Below are positions 37,401-45,222 of a stretch of 64,000 nt of DNA, piece after piece. This stretch comes from Chryseobacterium sp. VAUSW3 (GTDB lineage: Bacteria; Bacteroidota; Bacteroidia; Flavobacteriales; Weeksellaceae). The translations under genes were made by a program, and so were the position numbers. The notes beneath the pieces are model-generated. The model was not told the DNA's origin. It saw only the letters and a list, made by a program, of their open reading frames with translations, and ran no database searches. Location of the stretch: the NCBI RefSeq assembly GCF_002205795.1, contig NZ_NIUY01000001.1:1-64000 (forward strand). Direction: 5' to 3'. How positions within the stretch are numbered: the first letter of the stretch is position 1; each line of letters opens with the position of its first letter.

Positions 37401-38397
37401 CATCTTCGACAAAAGACTTAGTAAAAAAACGCTGAATAACGACGGTGAGCCCAAAATGAATCCAGTATTAACGTATACCGAAGAAAACGGACCGATTGTA
37501 AAATCTTCAGGTCAGGCGGTAAACGGCGTATTCACAGTAGAATTTTATGTCCCAAAAGATATTAATTACGAAACAGGAAACGGTAGAATCTTAGCGTATG
37601 CAGACAATAAAGTTTTCGATGTTTTCAATAATCAGACGCAGAAAATTGGCGGAATAAATCCCGATGGCATTAATGATAATGAGCCTCCCAAGGTAAAAGT
37701 CTATATGAACAATACAAACTTTGCCGATGGTGGAATCACCGATCAAAACCCAACACTTTTAGCCTGTGTAACAGATGACAAAGGAATTAACTCGACAGGC
37801 TCGGGAATCGGACACGACATTACCGTAATCCTCGATGGAAAAATTATTGATACCGTTGTTCTAAATGATTTCTATTTTTCAGGCGATGGAAACGGCTGTG
37901 TGAATACTTCTTTAGCAGATTACCAAAAAGGGAATGTGACCTACCCTTTCCGAAATTTAGCACCTGGACCGCATCAGCTGACCTTTAAAGTTTGGGACAT
38001 CAACAATAATTCAACGACCGAAACGTTAAACTTTGTAGTTAAGGATGAATCCAACCAAAATTTAATTGTTAACAAACTCTTAAACTGGCCTAATCCCTTT
38101 ACCAATAAGACTTACGTTCAGTTTGAACACAATTGCGACGATATGCTGGATGTTAATGTGCAGATTTACACCATCACGGGTAAACTGGTAAAAACCATCA
38201 GTACAACAGTGACTGCAGAGCCGTTCTTTCAGGGTTTCCGCACACAGAAAACTGCCATCGAATGGGACGGGAACGATGATTTTGGGGACGCAGTTGGAAA
38301 AGGCACCTATATTTTTAAGATCTTTGCAAAAAGCCAGAATCAGGATAAATGCAAAGGCAGCGCAACCGCAGTTGAAAAAATGGTATTATTGAAATAA
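34498..38397 (+). CDS. porU: Type IX secretion signal peptidase PorU
   Basis: A 1299-residue C25 (gingipain-like) cysteine protease on the cell surface that removes the C-terminal sorting domain of type IX cargo and helps anchor it. Signal peptide 1-18 (ending GFS-Q). The catalytic pair is His788 (YFGHGGING) and Cys826 (STITCEFTLWDDP). ILGDTSYDFRG and GDPATKLSRP are other C25 landmarks. The C-terminus (NWPNPFTNKTYVQFEHN to EKMVLLK) is a sorting-domain-like or FlgD-like domain, as in other PorU proteins. porV follows by 27 bases, so both form one operon. Confidence 0.95.
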   Translation: MKRIFILLFILFFSIGFSQTVKLQWEGNKVIDFGNYQVTVPFFKNEGFAFEESSVYFRSTMKYSGVNQKVTNFVWEKITPKELFEISPSDIPAREETEISDFTNPYTNEKTINIRVAALKTENGNLYRLSSFSIVNSSAPEPNPLFSGKVGTTENPLKTGTFYKIKVDKSGVFKITSKFLRDNGINPSNINPKNFRIYGNGGLMLPEHNLDSRYSALQENAIQVVGQDDGTWNEEDYALFYAQGPHGYNVYKTQGNTDGSGNRRIETRTDTSANFINIYSDFAFYFINFDLGPGKRILETDTPVTADAITRYDDYQFINEEKFNLMKIGRIWTGDAITENKVVTFTTRSPIQPTDIIKYRSRYIGYLSSGNKITVNLNNQSPYNYTISPADKKEYIPIVYTGTLTNLQGSQLTFNYSPDTSSNPNGKFYFDYAEVQYKEDLKFNNTQMNFRSYSIAEGSGTNYTFSISDAGSLEQVWEVSDITNVTKKVNKAGGNSTFSFGYIASSNTFVNEFVAFKSSEAFAPAFVGKIENQDLSGLQNIDYLMISSPEMLGNAQRLANYYQDKFNVAVVDVNKIYNEFSSGNKDITAIRDFATKLNTPTGKLKYLFILGDTSYDFRGINHPGADIVPSFQSEESGNYADSFVSDDYFTMTSPQSMTAIRLSSTLPNFPVGRLPAGNVSEAKLLIDKALAYNNALPGQSTPFGEWRMKMDFVVDDDADNLLPFHNTMNASLVNVFENGTLRKEYNIRKLYLDSFTAQTSAGGQRYPQVNQAISNDVGNSLYLFYFGHGGINGWAQERVLTIDMIQNFNNYNAVYSRLPLVSTITCEFTLWDDPATFSAGEQVIKSKQGGASMMLTSSRAIGVGYGEEFTTIFTRHLFELVNDDFISLGDAFLKAKIEKGTHSDHLKVNLLGDPATKLSRPKRLLNIDEVESPVPGQLRALDFVKVKGHINKADGTLDTSFNGRVAINIFDKRLSKKTLNNDGEPKMNPVLTYTEENGPIVKSSGQAVNGVFTVEFYVPKDINYETGNGRILAYADNKVFDVFNNQTQKIGGINPDGINDNEPPKVKVYMNNTNFADGGITDQNPTLLACVTDDKGINSTGSGIGHDITVILDGKIIDTVVLNDFYFSGDGNGCVNTSLADYQKGNVTYPFRNLAPGPHQLTFKVWDINNNSTTETLNFVVKDESNQNLIVNKLLNWPNPFTNKTYVQFEHNCDDMLDVNVQIYTITGKLVKTISTTVTAEPFFQGFRTQKTAIEWDGNDDFGDAVGKGTYIFKIFAKSQNQDKCKGSATAVEKMVLLK

Positions 38398-38424
38398 AAA
38401 TATAAACGATTAAAAAACGACTTT

Positions 38425-39546
38425 ATGAAATTGACTAAAAAACTGTTTTTAGGATTAGGCTTAGGACTGGGCGCATTTACGTATGCCCAGGTTCAGCCGG
38501 TTCTTACCGGAGCCCCTTTTCTAAGAATTTCTCCGGATGCCAGAGCAGGCGGTATGGGTGATCAGGGGGTAGCCACAACTACCGATGCATTCTCACAGTT
38601 CTGGAATGCTGCAAAATATCCTTTCAGCAAAACAACATCTGCCATCGGGCTCAACTATACGCCTTATATGAGCAAGCTCACCAACGATGTTTTCCTCCTG
38701 TATGGTGCTTATCATCAGTTTTTAGGTGATGAAGAAAGATCAACCATTTCTGCAAGTTTATATTATTTCAATATGGGCGCAGTAGATTTAACGAAACTTG
38801 TAGGTAATGAAGTTGTACAGGAAGGCACTGCGAAACCAAACGAATTCTCTATCGATGTAGCCTACGGTTTAAAACTTAGTGATTATTATTCCATGGCGGT
38901 TACCGGTAGATTTATCCGTTCAGATTTGTCCGGCGGTTTTAACTCCGACAATACCCTGAAACCGGCAAACTCTTTTGCAGTTGATGTATCGGGATACTTT
39001 CAGTCGGAAAAACATACAAGTATAAACGATTTCGAGGGCCGCGCCAGAGCAGGTTTTGCGATCCAAAATATCGGACCAAGATTAGATTACACCGGCGATG
39101 AAGAATCCAGATCCTATTTGCCAACCATGGCTAGATTAGGTGCTGGTTACGATCTTTTTATTGATGATTTAAACCGTGTAGGCTTAAATTTCGAAGCTTC
39201 AAAACTTCTTGTTCCGGGACCTGATAACACAGGAAACGTACCGAATGTAGGGGTAATTGAAGGGATCGGAAAATCATTCAGCAACGAAAAAAGCATGATG
39301 TTCAGTGGTGCTGTGGAGTATGAATACGACAACGCTTTTGCTTTACGGGGCGGTTATTTCCACGAAAGCGAAGAACAGGGCGCAAGGCAGTATGCTACGG
39401 TGGGTGTAGGCTTAAAGTACCAGTCTTTCGGGTTGGATATGTCTTACCTCATTAACACCTCCAAAGTAAATTCAGCACTTGATAATACATTGAGATTCGG
39501 ACTAACCTGGAATATTGGTGAAGAGTCTTCGAATTCGGATTATTAA
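38425..39546 (+). CDS. porV: Type IX secretion outer-membrane protein PorV
   Basis: A 373-residue outer-membrane beta barrel. Signal peptide 1-21 (ending TYA-Q), then PFLRISPDARAGGMGDQGVATTTDAFSQFWN, a FadL/PorV-type N-terminus with NAAK and GGMGD motifs. Alternating hydrophobic strands run to the C-terminus. PorV (LptO) works with PorU on the cell surface to process and attach type IX cargo. The gene is directly downstream of porU and ends in a strong terminator. Confidence 0.95.
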   Translation: MKLTKKLFLGLGLGLGAFTYAQVQPVLTGAPFLRISPDARAGGMGDQGVATTTDAFSQFWNAAKYPFSKTTSAIGLNYTPYMSKLTNDVFLLYGAYHQFLGDEERSTISASLYYFNMGAVDLTKLVGNEVVQEGTAKPNEFSIDVAYGLKLSDYYSMAVTGRFIRSDLSGGFNSDNTLKPANSFAVDVSGYFQSEKHTSINDFEGRARAGFAIQNIGPRLDYTGDEESRSYLPTMARLGAGYDLFIDDLNRVGLNFEASKLLVPGPDNTGNVPNVGVIEGIGKSFSNEKSMMFSGAVEYEYDNAFALRGGYFHESEEQGARQYATVGVGLKYQSFGLDMSYLINTSKVNSALDNTLRFGLTWNIGEESSNSDY

Positions 39547-39572
39547 CATCCTGTTCACAAAAATATCTTTTT

Positions 39573-39598
39573 AAAGCCTCAGCAATTGAGGCTTTTTT
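39573..39598 (+). terminator. Terminator after porV
   Basis: AAGCCTCA (39574-39581) pairs with TGAGGCTT (39587-39594) and is followed by TTTT. Confidence 0.85.
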
Positions 39599-39623
39599 GT
39601 GGATTAAATCCTAAATTAGCAGA

Positions 39624-41864
39624 ATGAACTACGCAACAGAACTCAGGAAATTTGCCACCAGCCAATATATTTTTTCAGCGGTACGGATTACTTTAGCTAT
39701 TGTAGCTCCCAGTATCATTTTAGCCTATTTTGGTCTGCTGAAAGAATATTTCCTTTTCCCACTGGCCACCAGTTTTGTAGGCCTTACCGATCAGCCCGGC
39801 CCGTTTATCCGCCGAAGAAATGCACTGATCTTTGCCATTATCTGCTTTTTTGCAGTCTCCGTTATTGCCACCTTACTGAAGGATTTTCCGCCCATCATTT
39901 ATCTCGAAATCATTCTGTTCGGAATGTTTTTTTCGATGATCGGCGTATATGGGCAGAGGCTGGCGGCAGTGGGATCTCTTTCGCTTGTGGTGCTGGCGAT
40001 TTTTGTCGACGGGCATTTAAGTCAGGGAAACCTGGTGAAAAATTCCCTGATTTTCTTAGCAGGATCGGTTTGTTATTTACTGGTTTTTCTTGTCGTTTCA
40101 AAAATTCAGCCTTACAAACTTGCAGGCCAAATGATTGGCGAAAATTACCTGGAGCTGGGCGATTACCTCAAATTAAAATCCAGATTTTATCTGCAAAATC
40201 CAGATTTCGATGCGCTTTACCTGCAGGTGATTTCGCAACAGGTTAAAATTAAAAATTTACAGGAAGAAACCCGCGAAACCGTCTTTAAAACAAGAAAAAT
40301 CGTTAACGAATCTACCACAACAAGCCGGCTTTTGATGCTCATGTTTCTCAATTCAATTGACTTACATGAAAAACTGATGACCTCGGAAAGTGATTACGGA
40401 AAAATTCAGGAAAGTTTTGGAGAAACAGGTTTACTGGAATCCATCAGCGACTATTTATCAAAACTGGCTGAAGAACTCAGCAATATCGGCATTGCGCTGC
40501 AAAGCGGTACCAAGGCAAAATCCCTCAGAAATTTAGACGATGAGCTGGATCAGGTTTTCGATGAATATTTCGATTTACGCAATAAGAAACTGAACCCTGA
40601 TACTTTGGAGAATTTTATGATCATGCGAATTATTCTACTAAGAATAAGTGATATTACGGAACAAATCAACACCATTTATAAAGTATTCACTCAGGATCAA
40701 AAACTGGCCAAAAGCCTTTCTACCGGTCTGGATTTAAAAGAGTTTATTACCAACGATGAAAAACTTAATTTCAAAGTACTTCTTAACAATATTTCTTTAA
40801 AGTCTACACACTTTCGCCATTCTGTGCGTATTACCCTGGCGATGCTCACCGGCTATATTATTTCACAAATGGAGTTTTTGGGCATCGGTCACTCCTACTG
40901 GATTTTAATTACTATTGTCGCCATTATGAGGCCGGCCTACTCTACCACCAAACACCGTAATTTACTGCGGCTTTACGGTACGGTCGCCGGCGCGGTGGTG
41001 GCTTACGGAATTTTGCATACAGTTCATAATAATACCGCGCTGTTTACCATCCTTTTGCTCAGCATGATCCTTTGTTTCAGTTTTCTGAAAGCCCAGTATT
41101 CATGGGCGGTTTTTTTTATGACGATTTATATTTTCCTAACTTTCAATTTCCTGAATCCGGGGAACATCAATAACATATTCCGCGACCGTATTCTCGATAC
41201 GGCCATTGCCGGAGCCGTGGCTTTCGCAGTTTCCTACTTTGTTTTACCGGTTTGGGAACATACCCAAAATCTGGATTTCATGAAGAAATCATCAAAAAGC
41301 AATGCGAAATATTTTAAAGCAGCAATGGATTTTTTTAAAGATGAAAACATCGGCATTCAGGAGTATAAACTCAAAAGAAAAGATGCAATTATTGATTTGG
41401 CCAATCTTTCCGACAACTTTCAGCGCATGATTTCAGATCCGAAAAACCAGCAGAAGAAAATGGAACAGGTCCATCAGTTCGTGAATACCGCACATTTAAT
41501 TACCGCTTATATTGCCTCGTTTTCGCAATATTCAAAAAACGCGAAAGATTACCCAGAAATCGATTTCGACAGCTGGAACCGAAAAATATCTGCTGAATTG
41601 CTGCGTACAGGTTTGATTTTGGAACAGAAAAAATTCGACGTCGATATTGTGGAAGAAAGCAGGCTGAAACCAGAGGATTCTGTGGACCAACTTCTGGAAA
41701 AAAGAAAAAAAGAAATTTCCGAAAGCGAAATCATGAACCGCCGAGATCCTAACAGAATCACACATTTAACAGAACTTAAAAATTTACAGGAAATCCTGGA
41801 ACTTATTTACGATGTTGCTAAAGAACAACGCAAAGTAGCTGAGAAATTAGAGCCTGTAATTTAG
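39624..41864 (+). CDS. FUSC family (YccS/YhfK-like) inner-membrane protein
   Basis: A 746-residue protein with two blocks of membrane helices, about 20-165 and 395-540, separated by a cytoplasmic helical region. FIRRRNALIFAIICFF in the first block and HSYWILITIVAIMRPAYSTTKHRNLLRLYGTVAGAVVAYGIL in the second are typical of FUSC proteins, related to aromatic-acid and fusaric-acid efflux. Substrate is unknown. The C-terminal 190 residues are charged helices. The stop overlaps the convergent phosphopantetheinyl transferase stop by four bases. Confidence 0.85.
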   Translation: MNYATELRKFATSQYIFSAVRITLAIVAPSIILAYFGLLKEYFLFPLATSFVGLTDQPGPFIRRRNALIFAIICFFAVSVIATLLKDFPPIIYLEIILFGMFFSMIGVYGQRLAAVGSLSLVVLAIFVDGHLSQGNLVKNSLIFLAGSVCYLLVFLVVSKIQPYKLAGQMIGENYLELGDYLKLKSRFYLQNPDFDALYLQVISQQVKIKNLQEETRETVFKTRKIVNESTTTSRLLMLMFLNSIDLHEKLMTSESDYGKIQESFGETGLLESISDYLSKLAEELSNIGIALQSGTKAKSLRNLDDELDQVFDEYFDLRNKKLNPDTLENFMIMRIILLRISDITEQINTIYKVFTQDQKLAKSLSTGLDLKEFITNDEKLNFKVLLNNISLKSTHFRHSVRITLAMLTGYIISQMEFLGIGHSYWILITIVAIMRPAYSTTKHRNLLRLYGTVAGAVVAYGILHTVHNNTALFTILLLSMILCFSFLKAQYSWAVFFMTIYIFLTFNFLNPGNINNIFRDRILDTAIAGAVAFAVSYFVLPVWEHTQNLDFMKKSSKSNAKYFKAAMDFFKDENIGIQEYKLKRKDAIIDLANLSDNFQRMISDPKNQQKKMEQVHQFVNTAHLITAYIASFSQYSKNAKDYPEIDFDSWNRKISAELLRTGLILEQKKFDVDIVEESRLKPEDSVDQLLEKRKKEISESEIMNRRDPNRITHLTELKNLQEILELIYDVAKEQRKVAEKLEPVI

Positions 41865-42472
41865 TCTACAATGGTTAAACAGTAATTTTCGAAAAATTCT
41901 ACGCGGGCTTTGTAAAGATCGGAAACCTTGTCATCGTGTACCCGGCAGACAATATTATACGGAAAATCGAGGCTGAATGGTTTTACTTCGTAATGCTTTT
42001 TCAACGACCAATAGTTGGAATGATGAATTTTGTATAAACTCTCTTTCAGCGACCAGATTACGGTAAGATAAGCGGTTTCTTTACTTTCTTCGATAAAACC
42101 TGCCTCGTCATCATTCAGGAATTTGTGCCTGATTCTGATGATTTTATCATGAAAAGGTTCAATATCTATCCCTACTTTATTCTTAGAAACAGCCAGCGCC
42201 GCAAACGGAAACGAGTGGGTAATCGAAATTTCGAAATCACGGGGCTCCAGATAAGGTTCACGACCGTTGTAAAGGATTTTGTGTTCAGGTAAAATAGATT
42301 TCAGTATTTTCCTTACCAAGAGCAGTTCTTTCAGTTTTGTCGGGTGGTAATCCTTCACCTTCTCGTAATTTTCTTCTTCCAACAGGGTTTTAGGATCCAG
42401 TTCTTCCTTTTCATCATACTTCCAGAGAAGAATGGTGGCATTATGATCTGAAAAATCACGGTATAAAGGCAT
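41861..42472 (-). CDS. 4'-phosphopantetheinyl transferase
   Basis: A 203-residue enzyme moving the phosphopantetheine arm of coenzyme A to a carrier protein. The motif VGIDIEP (about 118-124) and WSLKESLYK (about 151-159) supply the Mg-binding Asp/Glu and the catalytic Lys. NGREPYLEP and ISITHSFPFAALAVS match Sfp-type proteins. The frame is open to 42529, but ATG 42472 (MPLYRDF) is preferred; a -7 box TACTTTTG lies at 42514-42507 on the minus strand. The target carrier protein is not in the window. Confidence 0.88.
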   Translation of the reverse strand: MPLYRDFSDHNATILLWKYDEKEELDPKTLLEEENYEKVKDYHPTKLKELLLVRKILKSILPEHKILYNGREPYLEPRDFEISITHSFPFAALAVSKNKVGIDIEPFHDKIIRIRHKFLNDDEAGFIEESKETAYLTVIWSLKESLYKIHHSNYWSLKKHYEVKPFSLDFPYNIVCRVHDDKVSDLYKARVEFFENYCLTIVD

Positions 42473-42647
42473 ATTGTAGAAAGAAGAACAAATTTGTTTA
42501 CCTCTGCAAAAGTAATTAATTTTAGGCAATTCATGTGGTAAGCTTTATTGGTCCGATTTAAATCCGGAACTTCTAAAAACTTCACAAAACCGCATTTTTC
42601 TTCGGTGTTGGCAAGAACTTTGCGTGCTTTTTTCAAAATTACAAGAT

Positions 42648-42926
42648 ATGAACACACTGAAAATCGCTTTAGGCATTGCAGCCACAGCAGCCGGGGCTTA
42701 TGCCCTAAATAGAATAAGAAAAAATGAATCCCAAAAGGAGCTTGCAACAGCGAACGCAAATTCTGATCATACATCAGGAAACGAAGACAAGGACCATGTA
42801 AAACCCCAAAATCATTTTATTACCGATCCCATTACTGCCACAAAACACAGTGATACGTTTTCGCCGAACTATCAGAGCGCGAATAAAAACGTTCAGTTCC
42901 ACCAGCGGGGCGTGAGGCACAGATAA
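42648..42926 (+). CDS. Small hypothetical protein with N-terminal hydrophobic helix
   Basis: A 92-residue protein with a hydrophobic N-terminus (LKIALGIAATAAGAYAL, 4-20) then an Asn/Asp/His-rich, low-complexity tail (residues 21-92) with repeated Asn, Thr and His. It is not recognised. The tail looks disordered; the helix may be a membrane anchor or an uncleaved signal. A strong terminator follows at 42977-43005, which supports it as a separate transcript. Confidence 0.5.
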   Translation: MNTLKIALGIAATAAGAYALNRIRKNESQKELATANANSDHTSGNEDKDHVKPQNHFITDPITATKHSDTFSPNYQSANKNVQFHQRGVRHR

Positions 42927-42976
42927 AACCGTTTTTTTTACTTTAAAAAAGACCGTTTAAAAATTCAAAGAAGAAG

Positions 42977-43005
42977 CAGCGACTAAAATAGTCGCTGTTT
43001 TTTTT
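42977..43005 (+). terminator. Terminator after the small hypothetical gene
   Basis: CAGCGACTA (42977-42985) pairs with TAGTCGCTG (42989-42997), then eight T. Confidence 0.9.
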
Positions 43006-43036
43006 CTTAAGCTGCTTAAGCATCTGCTTTAATTTG

Positions 43037-43044
43037 TAATTTTG
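43037..43044 (+). promoter_or_regulatory. -7 box of the DUF1826 gene
   Basis: TAATTTTG fits TAnnTTTG. It rules out an in-frame TTG two bases downstream (43046) as start and supports ATG 43064. Confidence 0.45.
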
Positions 43045-43063
43045 CTTGACGAGAATCCCTGCA

Positions 43064-43759
43064 ATGAACAAATACGGCTACCACGATAACATCAGAACAT
43101 TTTCAACTTTTGAAGAACTTGTAAATTCGCGATTTCAGAGGAATACCAATGCGTTCTGCTGGCAAAGGAATCTGGAAGGAGATTTTCGCGAAATTGTTAC
43201 CAAATTAAGCTTAAAGGAGGACATTACTGAAATTTCTGCACGGGATCTTCTCGCACTTCAATTATCAGAGAAAGGAAGTTTGGCCCGCGAAACGATCCTT
43301 AATGATTTGGAATTACTTACTGAATTCGGTGCTTTACCTTCGCTTAACCTACTGAAATGTTACGAGCGGGACGACGAATTCAGTTTTATTTCGACCGATG
43401 TTTACTCCTTTCATGTCGACCGTTCTCCCGTTGCTGCAGATACCTTTTTGTGCACTTATTATGGCGCTTCAAGCGATATTTTACCCAACCACGAGGCCAT
43501 ACAGAAAATTCTTGATCCGGAAATCAGGGCAAAACTCAGGAAATTACATGATGGAACTGAAGAATCATTTGATACTTTTTTGCAGGAACATTTTTTTGAT
43601 CTTCATTACCAGCCGAAACCCAATGCCAAACCAATTAATTTAGGAAACGGAAATCTCTGGAGGCTGGCAGTAGATCATCCTTTTCAGCAAGTTTTACCGT
43701 GTATTCACCGCGCGCCTACAGAAAACACTGCAGAATACCGGTTGCTCCTGATCTGTTAA
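43064..43759 (+). CDS. DUF1826 domain protein
   Basis: A 231-residue soluble protein. NAFCWQRNLEGDF near the N-terminus and YSFHVDRSPVAADTFLCTYYGASSDILPNHEAI around the middle resemble the DUF1826 family; the HVDRS and LLCTY-type segments are what I recall from it. In Proteobacteria the family lies by zinc-homeostasis genes; no such context is seen here. Activity is unknown; the conserved His and Asp suggest metal binding. It is upstream of ahcY by 93 bases on the same strand, but ahcY has its own promoter. Confidence 0.7.
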   Translation: MNKYGYHDNIRTFSTFEELVNSRFQRNTNAFCWQRNLEGDFREIVTKLSLKEDITEISARDLLALQLSEKGSLARETILNDLELLTEFGALPSLNLLKCYERDDEFSFISTDVYSFHVDRSPVAADTFLCTYYGASSDILPNHEAIQKILDPEIRAKLRKLHDGTEESFDTFLQEHFFDLHYQPKPNAKPINLGNGNLWRLAVDHPFQQVLPCIHRAPTENTAEYRLLLIC

Positions 43760-43800
43760 AAATTATAGAAATTTTCAATCGCACTCAAACCCAAGCCAAG

Positions 43801-43832
43801 TTTGACAGTCAGAAGAAAATTGCGTAATTTCG
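43801..43832 (+). promoter_or_regulatory. Promoter of ahcY
   Basis: TTTG at 43801-43804, 20 bases, then TAATTTCG at 43825-43832 (one mismatch to TAnnTTTG). The ATG is 20 bases on. Its -33 box overlaps an in-frame TTG at 43802, which rules that TTG out as a start codon. Confidence 0.75.
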
Positions 43833-43852
43833 CAAAAATTTTTTCAATTAAA

Positions 43853-45166
43853 ATGGAAACAACTACACAATACGTGCCTTACAAAGTAAAGGACATTTCC
43901 CTTGCAGAATGGGGTAGAAAAGAAATTAAATTAGCGGAAGCTGAAATGCCCGGGTTAATGGCCATCCGTGAAGAATACGGGCCGTCTCAGCCTTTAAAAG
44001 GTGCCAGAATTGCGGGTTGTCTTCACATGACCATCCAAACGGCGGTTCTTATCGAAACTTTAGTTGCGCTTGGAGCTGAAGTTACATGGTCTTCATGTAA
44101 TATATTCTCAACCCAGGATCACGCTGCTGCTGCAATTGCTGCTGCAGGAATCCCTGTATATGCCTGGAAAGGTATGAATGAGGAAGAATTCGAGTGGTGT
44201 ATTGAGCAAACCGTATTTTTCGGTGAAGACAGAAAACCCCTGAACCTTATCCTTGATGACGGCGGAGATTTAACCAATCTTGTTTTCGATAAATATCCTG
44301 AATTAACGAAAGATATTAAAGGACTTTCTGAAGAAACCACTACAGGTGTTCATAGATTATACGAGAGAATGGCGAACGGTACACTGGTAATGCCAGCTAT
44401 TAACGTTAACGATTCTGTAACCAAATCTAAATTCGATAACAAATACGGATGTAGAGAATCTGCGGTAGATGCCATCAGAAGAGCTACTGATATTATGCTT
44501 GCAGGTAAAAGAGTGGTTGTTTGTGGTTACGGAGATGTAGGTAAAGGAACTGCAGCTTCTTTCCGAGGTGCAGGATCTATCGTTACGGTTACTGAAATCG
44601 ACCCGATCTGTGCGCTTCAGGCTTCTATGGAAGGTTTTGAAGTTAAAAAACTAGATAGTGTGGTTGACAATGCGGACATTATCATCACAACTACAGGTAA
44701 CTTCAACATCGTACGTGCGGAACATTTCGCTAAAATGAAAGATAAAACCATCGTTTGTAACATCGGCCACTTCGATAACGAAATTGATATGGCATGGTTG
44801 AACGAAAACTATGGTTCTACAAAATACGAAGTAAAACCACAGGTTGATGTGTATAATATCGACGGCAAAGAAATCATCATTTTGGCAGAAGGCCGCTTGG
44901 TAAACCTGGGCTGTGCAACTGGTCACCCATCTTTTGTGATGAGTAACTCATTCAGTAACCAGACTTTGGCACAAATCGAATTATGGACTAATGCTGAGGC
45001 TTACGGAAACGAAGTTTATACTTTACCGAAGCATCTAGACGAAAAAGTAGCGGCTTTACACCTGAAGAAATTAGGTGTTGAACTTGAAACTTTAACTCCT
45101 GAACAGGCAAAATACATCGGGGTAACGGTTGAAGGACCATTCAAACCTGAGTACTACAGATATTAA
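43853..45166 (+). CDS. ahcY: Adenosylhomocysteinase
   Basis: A 437-residue NAD-dependent enzyme that reversibly splits S-adenosylhomocysteine to adenosine and homocysteine, recycling the methyl cycle. Visible blocks include [56 protein letters not shown] (substrate region with Lys, Asp), the NAD-binding GYGDVGKG, and [14 protein letters not shown]. The C-terminal PEYYRY is typical. ATG 43853 is fixed by the promoter at 43801-43832. It ends in a terminator shared with the convergent regulator gene. Confidence 0.97.
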   Translation: METTTQYVPYKVKDISLAEWGRKEIKLAEAEMPGLMAIREEYGPSQPLKGARIAGCLHMTIQTAVLIETLVALGAEVTWSSCNIFSTQDHAAAAIAAAGIPVYAWKGMNEEEFEWCIEQTVFFGEDRKPLNLILDDGGDLTNLVFDKYPELTKDIKGLSEETTTGVHRLYERMANGTLVMPAINVNDSVTKSKFDNKYGCRESAVDAIRRATDIMLAGKRVVVCGYGDVGKGTAASFRGAGSIVTVTEIDPICALQASMEGFEVKKLDSVVDNADIIITTTGNFNIVRAEHFAKMKDKTIVCNIGHFDNEIDMAWLNENYGSTKYEVKPQVDVYNIDGKEIIILAEGRLVNLGCATGHPSFVMSNSFSNQTLAQIELWTNAEAYGNEVYTLPKHLDEKVAALHLKKLGVELETLTPEQAKYIGVTVEGPFKPEYYRY

Positions 45167-45190
45167 TAATTAGCGATCAGCAAAAACAGA

Positions 45191-45217
45191 AACGCTTTGG
45201 ACATTCCAAAGCGTTTT
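45191..45217. terminator. Bidirectional terminator between ahcY and the TPR regulator
   Basis: AACGCTTTGG (45191-45200) pairs with CCAAAGCGTT (45206-45215), loop ACATT; T run on the plus strand, A-rich before it. Confidence 0.9.
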
Positions 45218-45222
45218 TTTAT

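Noticed and set aside
36927-37454. 175-residue antisense frame inside porU
   Set aside because: Shadow of the porU coding frame; Ser/Leu-rich product typical of reversed codons.
43760-43852. SAH or SAM riboswitch upstream of ahcY
   Set aside because: The leader is only about 14 bases after the mapped promoter boxes, too short for an aptamer.
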